The notes beneath the pieces were generated by a model. It worked only from the letters and a program-made list of their open reading frames with translations. It ran no database searches and was not told the origin of the DNA. Shown one piece after another: positions 17,712 through 25,944 of a DNA stretch of 64,000 nucleotides (its first letter is position 1; the number at the start of each line of letters is the position of its first letter). Location: the NCBI GenBank assembly GCA_016223085.1, contig JACRPS010000016.1, forward strand, positions 20,153 to 84,152, in the 5' to 3' direction. Source of the stretch: Chloroflexota bacterium. GTDB lineage: Bacteria; Chloroflexota; Anaerolineae; Aggregatilineales; Phototrophicaceae. The position numbers were made by a program, and so were the translations under genes.

Positions 17712-18317
17712 CTACCCGTTATACCGCGCGACGACCACCGTTGCGTCGTCGGTCCTGCGGTTGTAGCGGTCGAGGATGGCGTTTGCCATCACCTGCGGCG
17801 GCAAATGGACCGGGATGTCCTCCACGAAGGTGCTGCGAATGCCGTCGGTGACGATGACCAGCGTATCACCGGGGTAAAGCCGCTCCGTGAACACCCGCAG
17901 CGGCGGCATCCGGTAGCCCACCACCCCGCCGCGCAGCAGCAGGTGATCGCGGGCAGTGGCGGCGTTACGGTCGGAATGGATGAGCATGGCGGAGACGTTG
18001 CCAACGCTTAACCACGCCAGCGCCGACGCGCGCAGGTCGAGCCTTGCCAGCGTAACGACCGCGCCCCGAGTGCCCATCAGCGCCTGATGGCAGCGCTGCA
18101 TCAACGACGGCAGATCGTCGTCGGTGTATGGGCGCAGCGCCTCAACGGCGGTCTGCGCCGCCAGAGCGGCCTTCGGGCCGTGCCCCAGACCATCAATTAC
18201 TGCCAGAAACAAACCGTTCGGCTGCGGCTCAATCAGGTACTGGTCACCGCAATCCTTCTGACCGGCCTGCGCCAGCATGGCCGCGCCCCATTCAATCGGT
18301 TTATAGCCTTCGTTCAT
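17712..18317 (-). CDS. rsbX: RsbX-like PP2C-family phosphatase
   Basis: This 201-residue SpoIIE/PP2C-type phosphatase has the first metal motif in FLAVIDGLGHGPKAALAAQ and the second in LVIVTDGIRSTF, plus a final RTDDATVVV. The length and lack of any sensory domain fit RsbX, which dephosphorylates RsbS and RsbR to reset the stressosome. That role is inferred from position and family. AAGG stands six bases before the ATG at 18317. It is the last gene of the operon, 23 bases after the second kinase and followed by a terminator. Confidence 0.85.
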   Translation of the reverse strand: MNEGYKPIEWGAAMLAQAGQKDCGDQYLIEPQPNGLFLAVIDGLGHGPKAALAAQTAVEALRPYTDDDLPSLMQRCHQALMGTRGAVVTLARLDLRASALAWLSVGNVSAMLIHSDRNAATARDHLLLRGGVVGYRMPPLRVFTERLYPGDTLVIVTDGIRSTFVEDIPVHLPPQVMANAILDRYNRRTDDATVVVARYNG

Positions 18318-18340
18318 ACGCATCCTTAATCCCCGACGAG

Positions 18341-18772
18341 TTAATGAGAGGTCGGGCGCTTCCACTTCTGCATGGCGACGGTCGTTCCGTGTCCGGGGCG
18401 GGACGCAATTTCAAACACGTCCATCAGGCGTTTGGCGCCCGGCAGCCCCAGCCCCAGGCTCTTGCCGGTTGAAAAACCATCTTTCAGCGCCAGTTCGATA
18501 TCCTCGATGCCCGGCCCTTCGTCGCAGGCCAGCACCACAATACCGGCGCGGTCGCCATCCTGCACCACTTGCAGCGTGATGTCGCCCCCACCGGCATATT
18601 TCACGATGTTGCGGGCAATCTCCAGAATTGCCGTGCTGAAGGCGGTTTGCTCCACCAGCGTAAACCCCAACTGCGCCGCCAGGCTGCGCCCCTGCTGCGC
18701 CGCCACGACGGCGTGGGTATCATCACGAATGGGGATGCGAACCGGCAGCCACAGCCGGCTTACTTCAGCCAT
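18341..18772 (-). CDS. Second RsbT-like serine kinase (GHKL ATPase)
   Basis: The 143-residue protein has a GHKL ATPase fold: the N box is EIARNIVKYAGGGD, the G1 box ACDEGPGIEDIE and the G2 region GFSTGKSLGLGLPGAKRLMD. RsbT-type kinases phosphorylate STAS proteins of the stressosome and switch partner. The gene overlaps the upstream rsbT-like gene by 13 bases, so translation is probably coupled. Two adjacent RsbT-like kinases are unusual; the second might target another STAS protein or act as an anti-sigma factor. Its N-terminus carries an additional WLPVRIPIRDD strand compared with RsbT. Confidence 0.88.
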   Translation of the reverse strand: MAEVSRLWLPVRIPIRDDTHAVVAAQQGRSLAAQLGFTLVEQTAFSTAILEIARNIVKYAGGGDITLQVVQDGDRAGIVVLACDEGPGIEDIELALKDGFSTGKSLGLGLPGAKRLMDVFEIASRPGHGTTVAMQKWKRPTSH

Positions 18773-19179
18773 TTCACCGCCGTCACGTTGGTGCCCCTGC
18801 CCACTTCAGAATGGATAAAAAACTCGTCCATCAGCCGCTTCGAGCCGGACAGCCCCAGACCCAATCCGCCGGAGGTCGTCCAGCCGTCGGTTAAGGCCTT
18901 GTCCAACTGGGCAATGCCTGGCCCGTTGTCGTCGGCAATGACCTTGATACCGCGTTTGCCGTCCAGCCCCCGGTGTTCCATCACGATCACCGTGCCGGTT
19001 TTGGCATAAATCAGGATATTCCGCGCCAGTTCGGAGATGACAACGGCGACCTTGGTGGCGTCCGCGTGTTGAAAGCCCATATCCAGCGCCAACTGCATCC
19101 CTGCCCGGCGCGAGTTGGACACATCGGCCACGTTATCAATCGTAAAATGTAGCTGATCCTTGCGCGTCTGCGCGGCCAT
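18760..19179 (-). CDS. rsbT: RsbT-like serine kinase (switch kinase)
   Basis: This 139-residue GHKL kinase shows the N box ISELARNILIYAKTG, G1 box ADDNGPGIAQLD and GWTTSGGLGLGLSGSKRLMDEF. The SELARNI sequence is typical of RsbT. In Bacillus, RsbT phosphorylates RsbS and RsbR in the stressosome and is then released to activate a phosphatase. GAGGAG stands eight bases before the ATG at 19179; a GTG at 19188 overlapping the rsbS stop is an alternative start. It lies directly after rsbS and overlaps the second kinase. Confidence 0.9.
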   Translation of the reverse strand: MAAQTRKDQLHFTIDNVADVSNSRRAGMQLALDMGFQHADATKVAVVISELARNILIYAKTGTVIVMEHRGLDGKRGIKVIADDNGPGIAQLDKALTDGWTTSGGLGLGLSGSKRLMDEFFIHSEVGRGTNVTAVKWLK

Positions 19180-19184
19180 ACGGC

Positions 19185-19607
19185 TCACTCCTCTTCCGCA
19201 GCGACGGCGCTCTCAAGCAGCATCTCCTCGTCCGGGGCGACGCCGTTCTGCCGCCGGGACAGCGACCGGCTGAGCGCCAGAGCATCGTCGAGGTCCAGCA
19301 CGGCGTCCACGTTGGGCAGCGTCATGCCCAGTTCCACCATCGTTTCGATCACCACATCCTGCAGGCCGGAGATAATGACCTGCGCGCCCATCAGTTCCAC
19401 CATCTTCGACGTACTGTAGATAAACCGTCCGAAGAAGCTGTCACAGATGTCCACTTTCGAAAAATCCAGCAGCACCATCTGCGACCCGTACTTGCGGATG
19501 GCCTGCAGCACCTCGCGGCGAAGCTGGATGACCTCGTCATCCATCAGGTCGCGCGGGACGGCAACCAGCAGCAGATTTTCCAGTTTTTGAATATTGGTGA
19601 ATTCCAT
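19185..19607 (-). CDS. rsbS: RsbS-like single STAS-domain stressosome scaffold
   Basis: This 140-residue protein is one STAS domain plus a short acidic tail (about residues 120-140). The phosphorylation loop reads DFSKVDICDSFFGRFI, matching the RsbS motif in which the Ser after Asp is phosphorylated by RsbT. RsbS forms the stressosome core with RsbR proteins. The ATG begins three bases after the RsbR stop codon, so it is translated from the same message. The acidic tail (EEEMLLES...EEE type) is longer than in Bacillus RsbS and could mediate contacts. Confidence 0.9.
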   Translation of the reverse strand: MEFTNIQKLENLLLVAVPRDLMDDEVIQLRREVLQAIRKYGSQMVLLDFSKVDICDSFFGRFIYSTSKMVELMGAQVIISGLQDVVIETMVELGMTLPNVDAVLDLDDALALSRSLSRRQNGVAPDEEMLLESAVAAEEE

Positions 19608-19610
19608 GTG

Positions 19611-21428
19611 TTATGCTCGCTTTTCCCCGTTGTTCGGACGCTGTGTCAGCCGGATGCCAATCCGGTCCAGCGCGATAATCAGCCCGGTCTGCAAATCGCG
19701 CAGCGTTTCAAAACCGGTCCAGTCAATTCCCAGATCAACAACCGTTTCCGCTACCGCGTCGGACACGCCGGTGATGATCGTCTGCGCGCCCTTCAACCGC
19801 GCCGCCTGGATAGTGCGGTTCAGGTGGTCGGCCACGCCGCTGTCTACGATGGGCACGCCGGTGATGTCCAGGATGGCGATCTGCGCCCGGTACTGGCTGA
19901 TACCCGACAGCAGCGACCGCATGATGTCGCGGGCACGACCGGTATCAATCGAGCCGACGATGGGCATGACGATGATACGATCCATGATGGGGATGATGGG
20001 GGTGGACAATTCCGCCAGCGCCTGCCGCTGCGCTTCAATCACCTGCTGCTGCAAACGGTCGCGTTCGGCCTCGGCCTGCTTGCGCTCGCTGATGTCCGTG
20101 ATGATGGTCGCCAGCGCATTGATATTTCCCTGCGCATCACGGATGGGAAACAGCGCCTGCTCCACCGGGAAGGACCGGCCATCCCGGTGTTGCAGCCGGC
20201 TTTCGCCCCGCCAGTAGCCCCGTTCCATCGCGGTCGGAATCCCAACTTCCCGCAGCAGTCTGGCCGATTCAGGGTCGGTAAACTCGGTGTACGAGGTGCC
20301 GATAATCTCTTCCTGATGGAAATAACCCACCATTTCCAACCCTGCCGGATTCATGTACAGCAGCCGACCTTCCAGATCGGCAATACCGATGCAATCGAGC
20401 GACGAATTGGCGATGGCTGCCAGCCGTTCGCGCTCGATGTCAGCCTGTTTGCGCGCGCTAACATCCTGCATCGTCCCGATAAACCGCATCCGCCTGGTGG
20501 CTTCGTCCGTGGCAGCATAGCCGGTCGTTGCTACATAGCGAACCGCGCCGTCATCGGTGATAACACGGTATTCAACCCGGAAGGGCTGCCCGGACTCGGC
20601 AGCTTCCAGCATCGTCTGATTCACATAATCCCGGTCGTCAGGATGAACGATGTCCATATAACTGCCGCCAACCGGCGCCCCACGGGCGGGGTCCCGACCA
20701 GCGACCGTAAACATCGTATCCGACCAGTACAGATCAAACGTCTGCACATCCAGTTCCCAGATGCCAATACCACCGACCCGCTGAGCTTCGATCAGCCGCT
20801 TCTCGCTGTCGCGCAGCGCAGCCGTTCGTTCCGCGACTGTCCGTTCCAGCTCCAGCAGCGAGCGCCGGTTGGCAACAACAGCCGCCGCGACCGGCTGAAT
20901 CGCCTTAAACACGGTTCGGATTTCCTCGTTAAACGGCTGTTCATCGGCCCAGTTAAACGTCATCACTCCCTGAACACGCCCGGCGGACTGAAGCCACATG
21001 ATGATCGTTGCCGTCATACCGGTATGGCGGAAAACCTCGCGCGTGATACCGTCCGCCGTGCGGGGGTCGGTAAACATGTTTTCGACAAACAGTGGCTCGT
21101 CCGGGTTTTCCAGCGCCAGGCGCAGAATGGGGTTATCATCCAGTGGATAATCGGTCGTCGGCAGCACGTCCTGAGGATTCACCGGCTGTCCCTGCATTTG
21201 CATGGCGACAACCTTCGCGCCGGTTACAACGCCATCAGCATCCATCTCGGAGAAGGCCAGGGCAGACCCCATAACACCATGCTGTTCGGCCAGGGTGGCA
21301 ACCGCCGACAGGATTCCCTGTTCGTTAGTGGCGCTAGAGAGCGCAGCGTTCACGCGGGCAATTTGTTCTGCGCGCCGTTGGGCGACTTCCAGTTCAGCGA
21401 TGCGGGTTTCAAAGTCGGCGACAGCCAT
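19611..21428 (-). CDS. RsbR-like sensor: GAF-PAS-PAS-STAS
   Basis: The intact 605-residue sensor has an N-terminal helix, a GAF domain (about 20-190), a coiled linker, PAS (about 215-325), a second PAS (about 335-455) ending in TDISERKQAEAERDRLQQQ, and a C-terminal STAS domain (about 475-590). The STAS loop DITGVPIVDSGVADHLNR matches RsbR, where one or two Thr/Ser sites are phosphorylated; the position equivalent to Thr171 appears as Ser. No transmembrane segment is seen, so it should sense cytoplasmic signals. It is the only one of three RsbR genes here with an unbroken PAS-STAS connection. rsbS follows after three bases. Confidence 0.9.
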   Translation of the reverse strand: MAVADFETRIAELEVAQRRAEQIARVNAALSSATNEQGILSAVATLAEQHGVMGSALAFSEMDADGVVTGAKVVAMQMQGQPVNPQDVLPTTDYPLDDNPILRLALENPDEPLFVENMFTDPRTADGITREVFRHTGMTATIIMWLQSAGRVQGVMTFNWADEQPFNEEIRTVFKAIQPVAAAVVANRRSLLELERTVAERTAALRDSEKRLIEAQRVGGIGIWELDVQTFDLYWSDTMFTVAGRDPARGAPVGGSYMDIVHPDDRDYVNQTMLEAAESGQPFRVEYRVITDDGAVRYVATTGYAATDEATRRMRFIGTMQDVSARKQADIERERLAAIANSSLDCIGIADLEGRLLYMNPAGLEMVGYFHQEEIIGTSYTEFTDPESARLLREVGIPTAMERGYWRGESRLQHRDGRSFPVEQALFPIRDAQGNINALATIITDISERKQAEAERDRLQQQVIEAQRQALAELSTPIIPIMDRIIVMPIVGSIDTGRARDIMRSLLSGISQYRAQIAILDITGVPIVDSGVADHLNRTIQAARLKGAQTIITGVSDAVAETVVDLGIDWTGFETLRDLQTGLIIALDRIGIRLTQRPNNGEKRA

Positions 21429-21530
21429 TGGTACAGCTCCGTAATTGAATCGTTGACTTGTTGCACATATCGTATCTTATCTCACATCTTCCTCCAGTTA
21501 TCGTTTAGAAAAACCCAAGTCGGTAAAAGG

Positions 21531-21962
21531 TCATCCTACCCGTTTCGCGCCGTTGCTCTGCCGACTCAGGTGATAACCGATGCGTTCCAGCGCTGTCACC
21601 AGCCCGGTTTGCAGATCGCGCAGCGTTTCAAAGCCAGCCCAGTCAATGCCCAGGTCCACAATCGTTTCCGCTACCGCGTCCGATACGCCGGTGATGATCG
21701 TCTGTGTCCCCTTCAACCGCGCTGCCTGAATGGTGCGGTTCAGGTGGTCGGCCACGCCGCTGTCTACGATGGGCACGCCGGTGATGTCCAGGATGGCGAT
21801 CTGCGCCCGGTACTGGCTGATGCCGGACAGCAGCGACCGCATGATGTCGCGCGAGCGCCCGGTGTCAATCGCGCCGATGAGCGGCATGACGATGATGCGA
21901 TCCATGATGGGGATGATGGGGGTAGACAGTTCCGCCAGCGCCTGCTTCTGCGCTTCGATCAC
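21531..21962 (-). CDS. STAS half of a split RsbR-like protein (middle copy)
   Basis: This 143-residue frame begins at a GTG (GTGATCGAAGCG) and contains a complete RsbR-type STAS domain, including LSTPIIPIMDRIIVMPLIG and DITGVPIVDSGVADHLN. It overlaps the end of the upstream GAF-PAS gene in another frame. Removing one G from the G5 run at about 21966-21970 would join the two frames as GTLG followed by QVIEAQK. It may be translated alone by coupling, or be the stranded half of a broken gene. The 3' end carries a short basic tail. Confidence 0.75.
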   Translation of the reverse strand: MIEAQKQALAELSTPIIPIMDRIIVMPLIGAIDTGRSRDIMRSLLSGISQYRAQIAILDITGVPIVDSGVADHLNRTIQAARLKGTQTIITGVSDAVAETIVDLGIDWAGFETLRDLQTGLVTALERIGYHLSRQSNGAKRVG

Positions 21963-22932
21963 CTGCCCCCAGCGTGCCGATACACTGCCCGGCCCGGTCG
22001 AGCAAAGGCACCTTGCTGGTGCGCAGCCACAGGGTTGAGCCGTCGCCGCGTGTCAGTTGTTCTTCAATATTGAGGCGCGCCTGCCGGGTTTCACGGACGG
22101 CCTGATCGTCGGCGCGGTAGCTCTCCGCCCGGTCAGCCGAGGCAAAGTCGTAGTCGCTTTTTCCGATCAGCTCATCCGGCGACGTGCAGCCCATGTCCTG
22201 CGCGAACAGCCGGTTGCAGCCCAGGAAGCGGGACTCGGTGTCTTTCCAGAAAACCCGCACCGGAATGGTATCCAGCACGGTTTGCAGCATATTGCGCGTC
22301 TCGCGCATTTCGGCGGTGCGCTGCTCAATCACGTGTTCCTGGTTGGCGACCACGCGCAGATTCTCCACCACCGGCGCGGCCAGCGCCGGAACGGCCTGGT
22401 ACAGCGCCACTTCCAGATCGCTAAAGGAGTGCGGTTCCGGCCAGCCGATGCCCATCAGCCCTACCCAGCGTCCGCCCTGCGTCAGCGGCACGACGATCAA
22501 GGCCTGCGTGCCAAAGCCGACCAGCATGGGACGGAGGTTATCGTCAATCATCTCCGCCTGCGCCACATCCGGGATAAACTGAGTCTCATTGGGGTTGGCA
22601 AGCCACAGCCGGTTAAACGGAAAGTCCGCCAGTTGGATGCGGAAACCCGGGGGCATCGCGCCGAAGTCTTCATCCCGCACCCAAGAGGCGACGATCTCCG
22701 CCCATTCCGGCTCACCCGATGGATTGAGGTCAATGTACAGCAGGTAAGCGCCGGTTGCACCGGAAGCGACGGCGGTCTGGATGATCAGTTTCAACACATC
22801 GTCCGGCGTGCGGGCGATGTTCAAAGCGCGGCTGACGTCAAGCAGTGTCTGGAGTTTGGTTTGCTCAAGACGAAGCCGGGTTATTTCCGCTTCCAGTTGG
22901 GTAGCGATCACGGTTTTATACTCCGTCTCCAT
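21865..22932 (-). CDS. GAF-PAS half of a split RsbR-like protein (middle copy)
   Basis: The 355-codon frame encodes an N-terminal coiled coil (residues 1-30), a GAF domain (about 30-200), a helical linker and a PAS domain (about 235-335) that ends GQCIGTLG. It then runs out of frame for about 34 residues of His-rich nonsense over the STAS sequence. The normal PAS end (xxDITExK) and the LQQ helix are missing, so a deletion as well as the frameshift has occurred. About 90 bases separate its start from the previous STAS stop. If expressed it would be a sensor without the stressosome-binding domain. Confidence 0.75.
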   Translation of the reverse strand: METEYKTVIATQLEAEITRLRLEQTKLQTLLDVSRALNIARTPDDVLKLIIQTAVASGATGAYLLYIDLNPSGEPEWAEIVASWVRDEDFGAMPPGFRIQLADFPFNRLWLANPNETQFIPDVAQAEMIDDNLRPMLVGFGTQALIVVPLTQGGRWVGLMGIGWPEPHSFSDLEVALYQAVPALAAPVVENLRVVANQEHVIEQRTAEMRETRNMLQTVLDTIPVRVFWKDTESRFLGCNRLFAQDMGCTSPDELIGKSDYDFASADRAESYRADDQAVRETRQARLNIEEQLTRGDGSTLWLRTSKVPLLDRAGQCIGTLGAGDRSAEAGAGGTVYPHHPHHGSHHRHAAHRRD

Positions 22933-23021
22933 AATGTCCCATACGCTACTTTTATCATCCCGCGCTTTTACGCTTTCTTCCGTTAAGATTAAGGGAAACG
23001 CTGTGAAGAAAGGCTGAACGT

Positions 23022-23432
23022 TTACCGGCCCCGGCTCAACCGCAGCCCCAGCCGTTCCAGCGCTGCCACCAGCCCCGACTGCAAATCGCGCCGAATCTCG
23101 ATCTCCCCCCAGTCAATACCCAGGTCCACAATCGTTTCCGCTACCGCGTCCGATACGCCGGTGATGATCGTCTGTGTCCCCTTCAGCCGCGCCGCCTGGA
23201 GCGTCCGGTTCAGGTGATCGGCGACACCACTATCTACGATGGGCACGCCGGTGATGTCCAGGATGGCGATCTGCGCCCGGTACTGGCTGATGCCCGACAG
23301 CAGCGACCGCATGATGTCGCGCGAGCGCCCGGTGTCAATCGCGCCGATGAGCGGCATGACGATGATGCGATCCATGATGGGGATGATGGGGGTAGACAGT
23401 TCCGCCAGCGCCTGCTTCTGCGCTTCGATCAC
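23022..23432 (-). CDS. STAS half of a split RsbR-like protein (first copy)
   Basis: This 136-residue frame starts at a GTG and holds a complete STAS domain (LSTPIIPIMDR..., DITGVPIVDSGVADHLNR, TGVSDAVAETIVDLG). It is out of frame with the PAS gene upstream because of a 49-base tandem duplication at 23388-23485. The first 215 or so bases are almost identical to the STAS half of the middle copy, so the two have exchanged sequence recently. A stand-alone STAS product could enter the stressosome core if it is translated by re-initiation. Confidence 0.75.
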   Translation of the reverse strand: MIEAQKQALAELSTPIIPIMDRIIVMPLIGAIDTGRSRDIMRSLLSGISQYRAQIAILDITGVPIVDSGVADHLNRTLQAARLKGTQTIITGVSDAVAETIVDLGIDWGEIEIRRDLQSGLVAALERLGLRLSRGR

Positions 23433-24273
23433 CTGCGGGGGTAGACAGTTCCGCCAGCGCCTGCTTCTGCGCTTCGATCACCTGCTGCTGCAAATAGTCG
23501 CGGTCCCGTGCCTCCTTGATTTCAGTTATATCACGCACGATGCCCACGATACCGACGATGTTACCCTGGCTGTCACGGAAGGGCATCTTGGTCGCCTGCA
23601 TCCAGCGGATGTTCCCGTCAGCATCCCGGACCCGTTCTTCATAACCCACCTTGCCCAGGCCGGACTCCATCACTTCAACTTCGTCGGCCCGGTACTTGGC
23701 GGCATCCGCCTGGGGGAAGAAGGCAAAATCGTTTTTGCCAATTGCGTCTTCCGGGGTGGCCACGCCCATCACCTTCGCCTGCATCCGATTCAGGATAAGG
23801 AAATTGCTGTCACGATCTTTCGCCCAGATGAGATCGGGCATCGTGTCTATCAGCGTGCGCAGCAGATGGCGTTCCTCGGTCAACCGCGCCAGTGCGCCGC
23901 TGCCTAACATCGTTGAGGCCACACGGCAGTGCAGAAACAGGCTGTCATTAAGGGCGGCCAGCCAGGTTGACTGGCCAGCCGCAGCCACCGCTTCCTGTCC
24001 CAGCACAAACTGCGCTGCCCGCCGCAGCGTATCCAGACTGCGGATGAAGGTGGGCAGCTCCAGATGCAATTCCTGTGCCTGCTGCGCCACTCTTTCTGCT
24101 GCCGCCGTTGGCTCAAGCTGACCGCACAGCGTCCGCCGCAGATTGTCCAGCACAGCGTCCCACAGCGGGTACAGCGTGCCGTCGGCCAGCGGTTCCGCCT
24201 CTTCCTGTTCGTAGGACAGCCCAACCGCGACAATTTCCTGCCGTCGTGATTCCAGCCAATCTACCAGCATCAT
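23335..24273 (-). CDS. PAS-containing half of a split RsbR-like protein (first copy)
   Basis: The 312-codon frame has an all-helical N-terminal domain (about 1-130) resembling RsbRD-type or globin-like sensor regions in composition. A PAS domain follows (about 140-255) with MPDLIWAKDRDSNFLILN and VGIVRDITEIKEA, then the helix YLQQQVIEAQKQALAELSTP. There the duplicated 49 bases throw the frame off and 34 nonsense residues follow. GAGGTG precedes the ATG at 24273. It is the first gene of the operon; the 279 bases upstream must hold the promoter, which I could not pin down. Confidence 0.75.
   Translation of the reverse strand: MMLVDWLESRRQEIVAVGLSYEQEEAEPLADGTLYPLWDAVLDNLRRTLCGQLEPTAAAERVAQQAQELHLELPTFIRSLDTLRRAAQFVLGQEAVAAAGQSTWLAALNDSLFLHCRVASTMLGSGALARLTEERHLLRTLIDTMPDLIWAKDRDSNFLILNRMQAKVMGVATPEDAIGKNDFAFFPQADAAKYRADEVEVMESGLGKVGYEERVRDADGNIRWMQATKMPFRDSQGNIVGIVGIVRDITEIKEARDRDYLQQQVIEAQKQALAELSTPAGDRSAEAGAGGTVYPHHPHHGSHHRHAAHRRD
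23388..23485. repeat. 49-base tandem duplication in a sensor gene
   Basis: Two exact copies of a 49-base unit (23388-23436 and 23437-23485), each starting GGGGGTAGACAG and ending ATCACCTGC on the plus strand. Because 49 is not a multiple of three, the reading frame from PAS into STAS is lost. Removing one unit restores LSTP followed by IIPIMDR. Confidence 0.95.
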
Positions 24274-24552
24274 GTGTGTTCACCTCGTTGTGAAGCAAGT
24301 AGTTTGAGAGCGTTTCCCCACAGCGCATCAATCAATGCCCTGCCACCGGCTACAGGCAGACAAACACAACCTGCTTCTTCGCCGGCAAAAAGAGACAAAA
24401 GCATACATTATAAATTGTTTATTGTTTCGTTCTCTGTGACAGAATCAATCATAACACAAGGTTTGTGGGTCAAACCTAAAGAAAGTGTGCAAAAAATGAG
24501 GATTTACGGAGAACGGTGCTGGTAGGGCGCACGTGAGCACGCCCCTGAAGTG

Positions 24553-25944
24553 TTAGCCTGCCCACTCGTAGCGGACGGTGTAGGTGATCGCAGTCTCGCC
24601 GCCGGGCGGCACATCGGCGCGGAACTCGATGAGGGACGAACTCTCGCGGGTGTAGGGATGCGAGGCTTCGATAATCTGCCAGTTGCTCCACCGGAACAGG
24701 CGCTCCGGCACGCGGATTTCCACCGCCTGCGTGTCCTTGCGGTTGCGCAGCGTAATCCGGTAGCTCTCCTCGACCACGTTTTTGCGTGGCTGGTGGAAGC
24801 GCGTCTGCACCCGTTCGCCGACCAGATCAAACGCCCTGCCCAGTTCCAGCCTGATCGTCTCGTCCTTCGGCGTGTGTTTGATGGTATTCTCCCCGATCAG
24901 CACCGCCGAGTCGTCGGCGTCTAGCTGGTAGACACGCACGCGCCCCGCGGGTAAGTCCGCCCCCAGGCCACTGTCGTTGCCGGTGGAAAATTCCAGCCAC
25001 ACCTGTACCGCGCCGCCTTCCAGCGTGTAATCGCGGTCAAAGTACGGCTGCACGCCGTAAACCGCAAACGGCGTGGCGGTGCGGAACATGTAATGTGTCT
25101 CCGCCTTTACGCCGCGCGCCGCCACAAACTCGACCTGCTTGGTCTGGTTATCGGCCACCGTCACGGGACGTTTGATCTCGTAAAGCTGGTACTCAAACAC
25201 CTCGCGCTGCTCGACCTGCGTATCGGTCGGGGATGCCATCGCGCCCAGCACCATCGCCTGCCGGTACATCGGGCGCGGCGACTGGATGCGTTTTACCTCG
25301 CCCGCCACCAGCTTCACCCTCGCCTCGGTGAAGGTGGCGCCGCTGGTGTTGGTCAGCGTTACCCAGCCGGTGATGTCGAGGCGGCGGTTATCGGTCGTCA
25401 GCAGCAGATTGTAATCCGCCGTCCAGTTCATGCCGCCGGTCAGATAGGTGATTTCGACCGGCTGCGTCCCGGCCTTCGCGCTGTGCAGCAGCCAGCGCAG
25501 CGTGGGCCGCGTGATGAGGCCACCGGGCAGTGACGGAAAGCGGATGTCGCGGATTTTGTCCATACGGGCGAACGCAATCTGCCCGTCTATCAGCCGCAGG
25601 ATGACATCCCCCTGTATCGCGCCGTTGTAATCGCCCGGGTTGGGCACGTTCAACAGGTCGCCCGTGTAGCGCGTGCCGTCGTCAAGCGTGATTTCGATGG
25701 TCTGGTCGAGGTAGCGCCGCAGCAGCGCGTCGCCGCCTACCAGGTCAAATAGGTAATTTTGCTCCAGCACCCCCGTTTCTGGCGCATCCACTGCCACGAA
25801 CGTAACCGACGTGACGTCAATCTGCGCTGTCACGTCGGTGAAGTCCAGCGTCATCACCCCCGCGCCCAGGTCAAACACGCGCCGGTCGCGCACCAGTGCC
25901 GTGCCTTCGTTGTAAATCGTCAGGCTCACCTGTTGGTCGGCCAA
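24553..25944 (-). CDS. DUF4139-domain protein
   Basis: This 463-residue beta-rich protein matches DUF4139 proteins: an N-terminal strand region VSLTIYNEGTALVRDRR, YLTGGMNWTADYNLLL in the middle and a C-terminal immunoglobulin-like region ending ITYTVRYEWAG. The family is of unknown function. I choose the TTG at 25944 as start because GGAGG lies six bases upstream and the conserved sequence begins two codons later. There is no signal peptide. Its 5' end overlaps, in another frame, the tail of a decayed Uma2 gene, which also supplies its ribosome-binding site. Confidence 0.8.
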   Translation of the reverse strand: MADQQVSLTIYNEGTALVRDRRVFDLGAGVMTLDFTDVTAQIDVTSVTFVAVDAPETGVLEQNYLFDLVGGDALLRRYLDQTIEITLDDGTRYTGDLLNVPNPGDYNGAIQGDVILRLIDGQIAFARMDKIRDIRFPSLPGGLITRPTLRWLLHSAKAGTQPVEITYLTGGMNWTADYNLLLTTDNRRLDITGWVTLTNTSGATFTEARVKLVAGEVKRIQSPRPMYRQAMVLGAMASPTDTQVEQREVFEYQLYEIKRPVTVADNQTKQVEFVAARGVKAETHYMFRTATPFAVYGVQPYFDRDYTLEGGAVQVWLEFSTGNDSGLGADLPAGRVRVYQLDADDSAVLIGENTIKHTPKDETIRLELGRAFDLVGERVQTRFHQPRKNVVEESYRITLRNRKDTQAVEIRVPERLFRWSNWQIIEASHPYTRESSSLIEFRADVPPGGETAITYTVRYEWAG

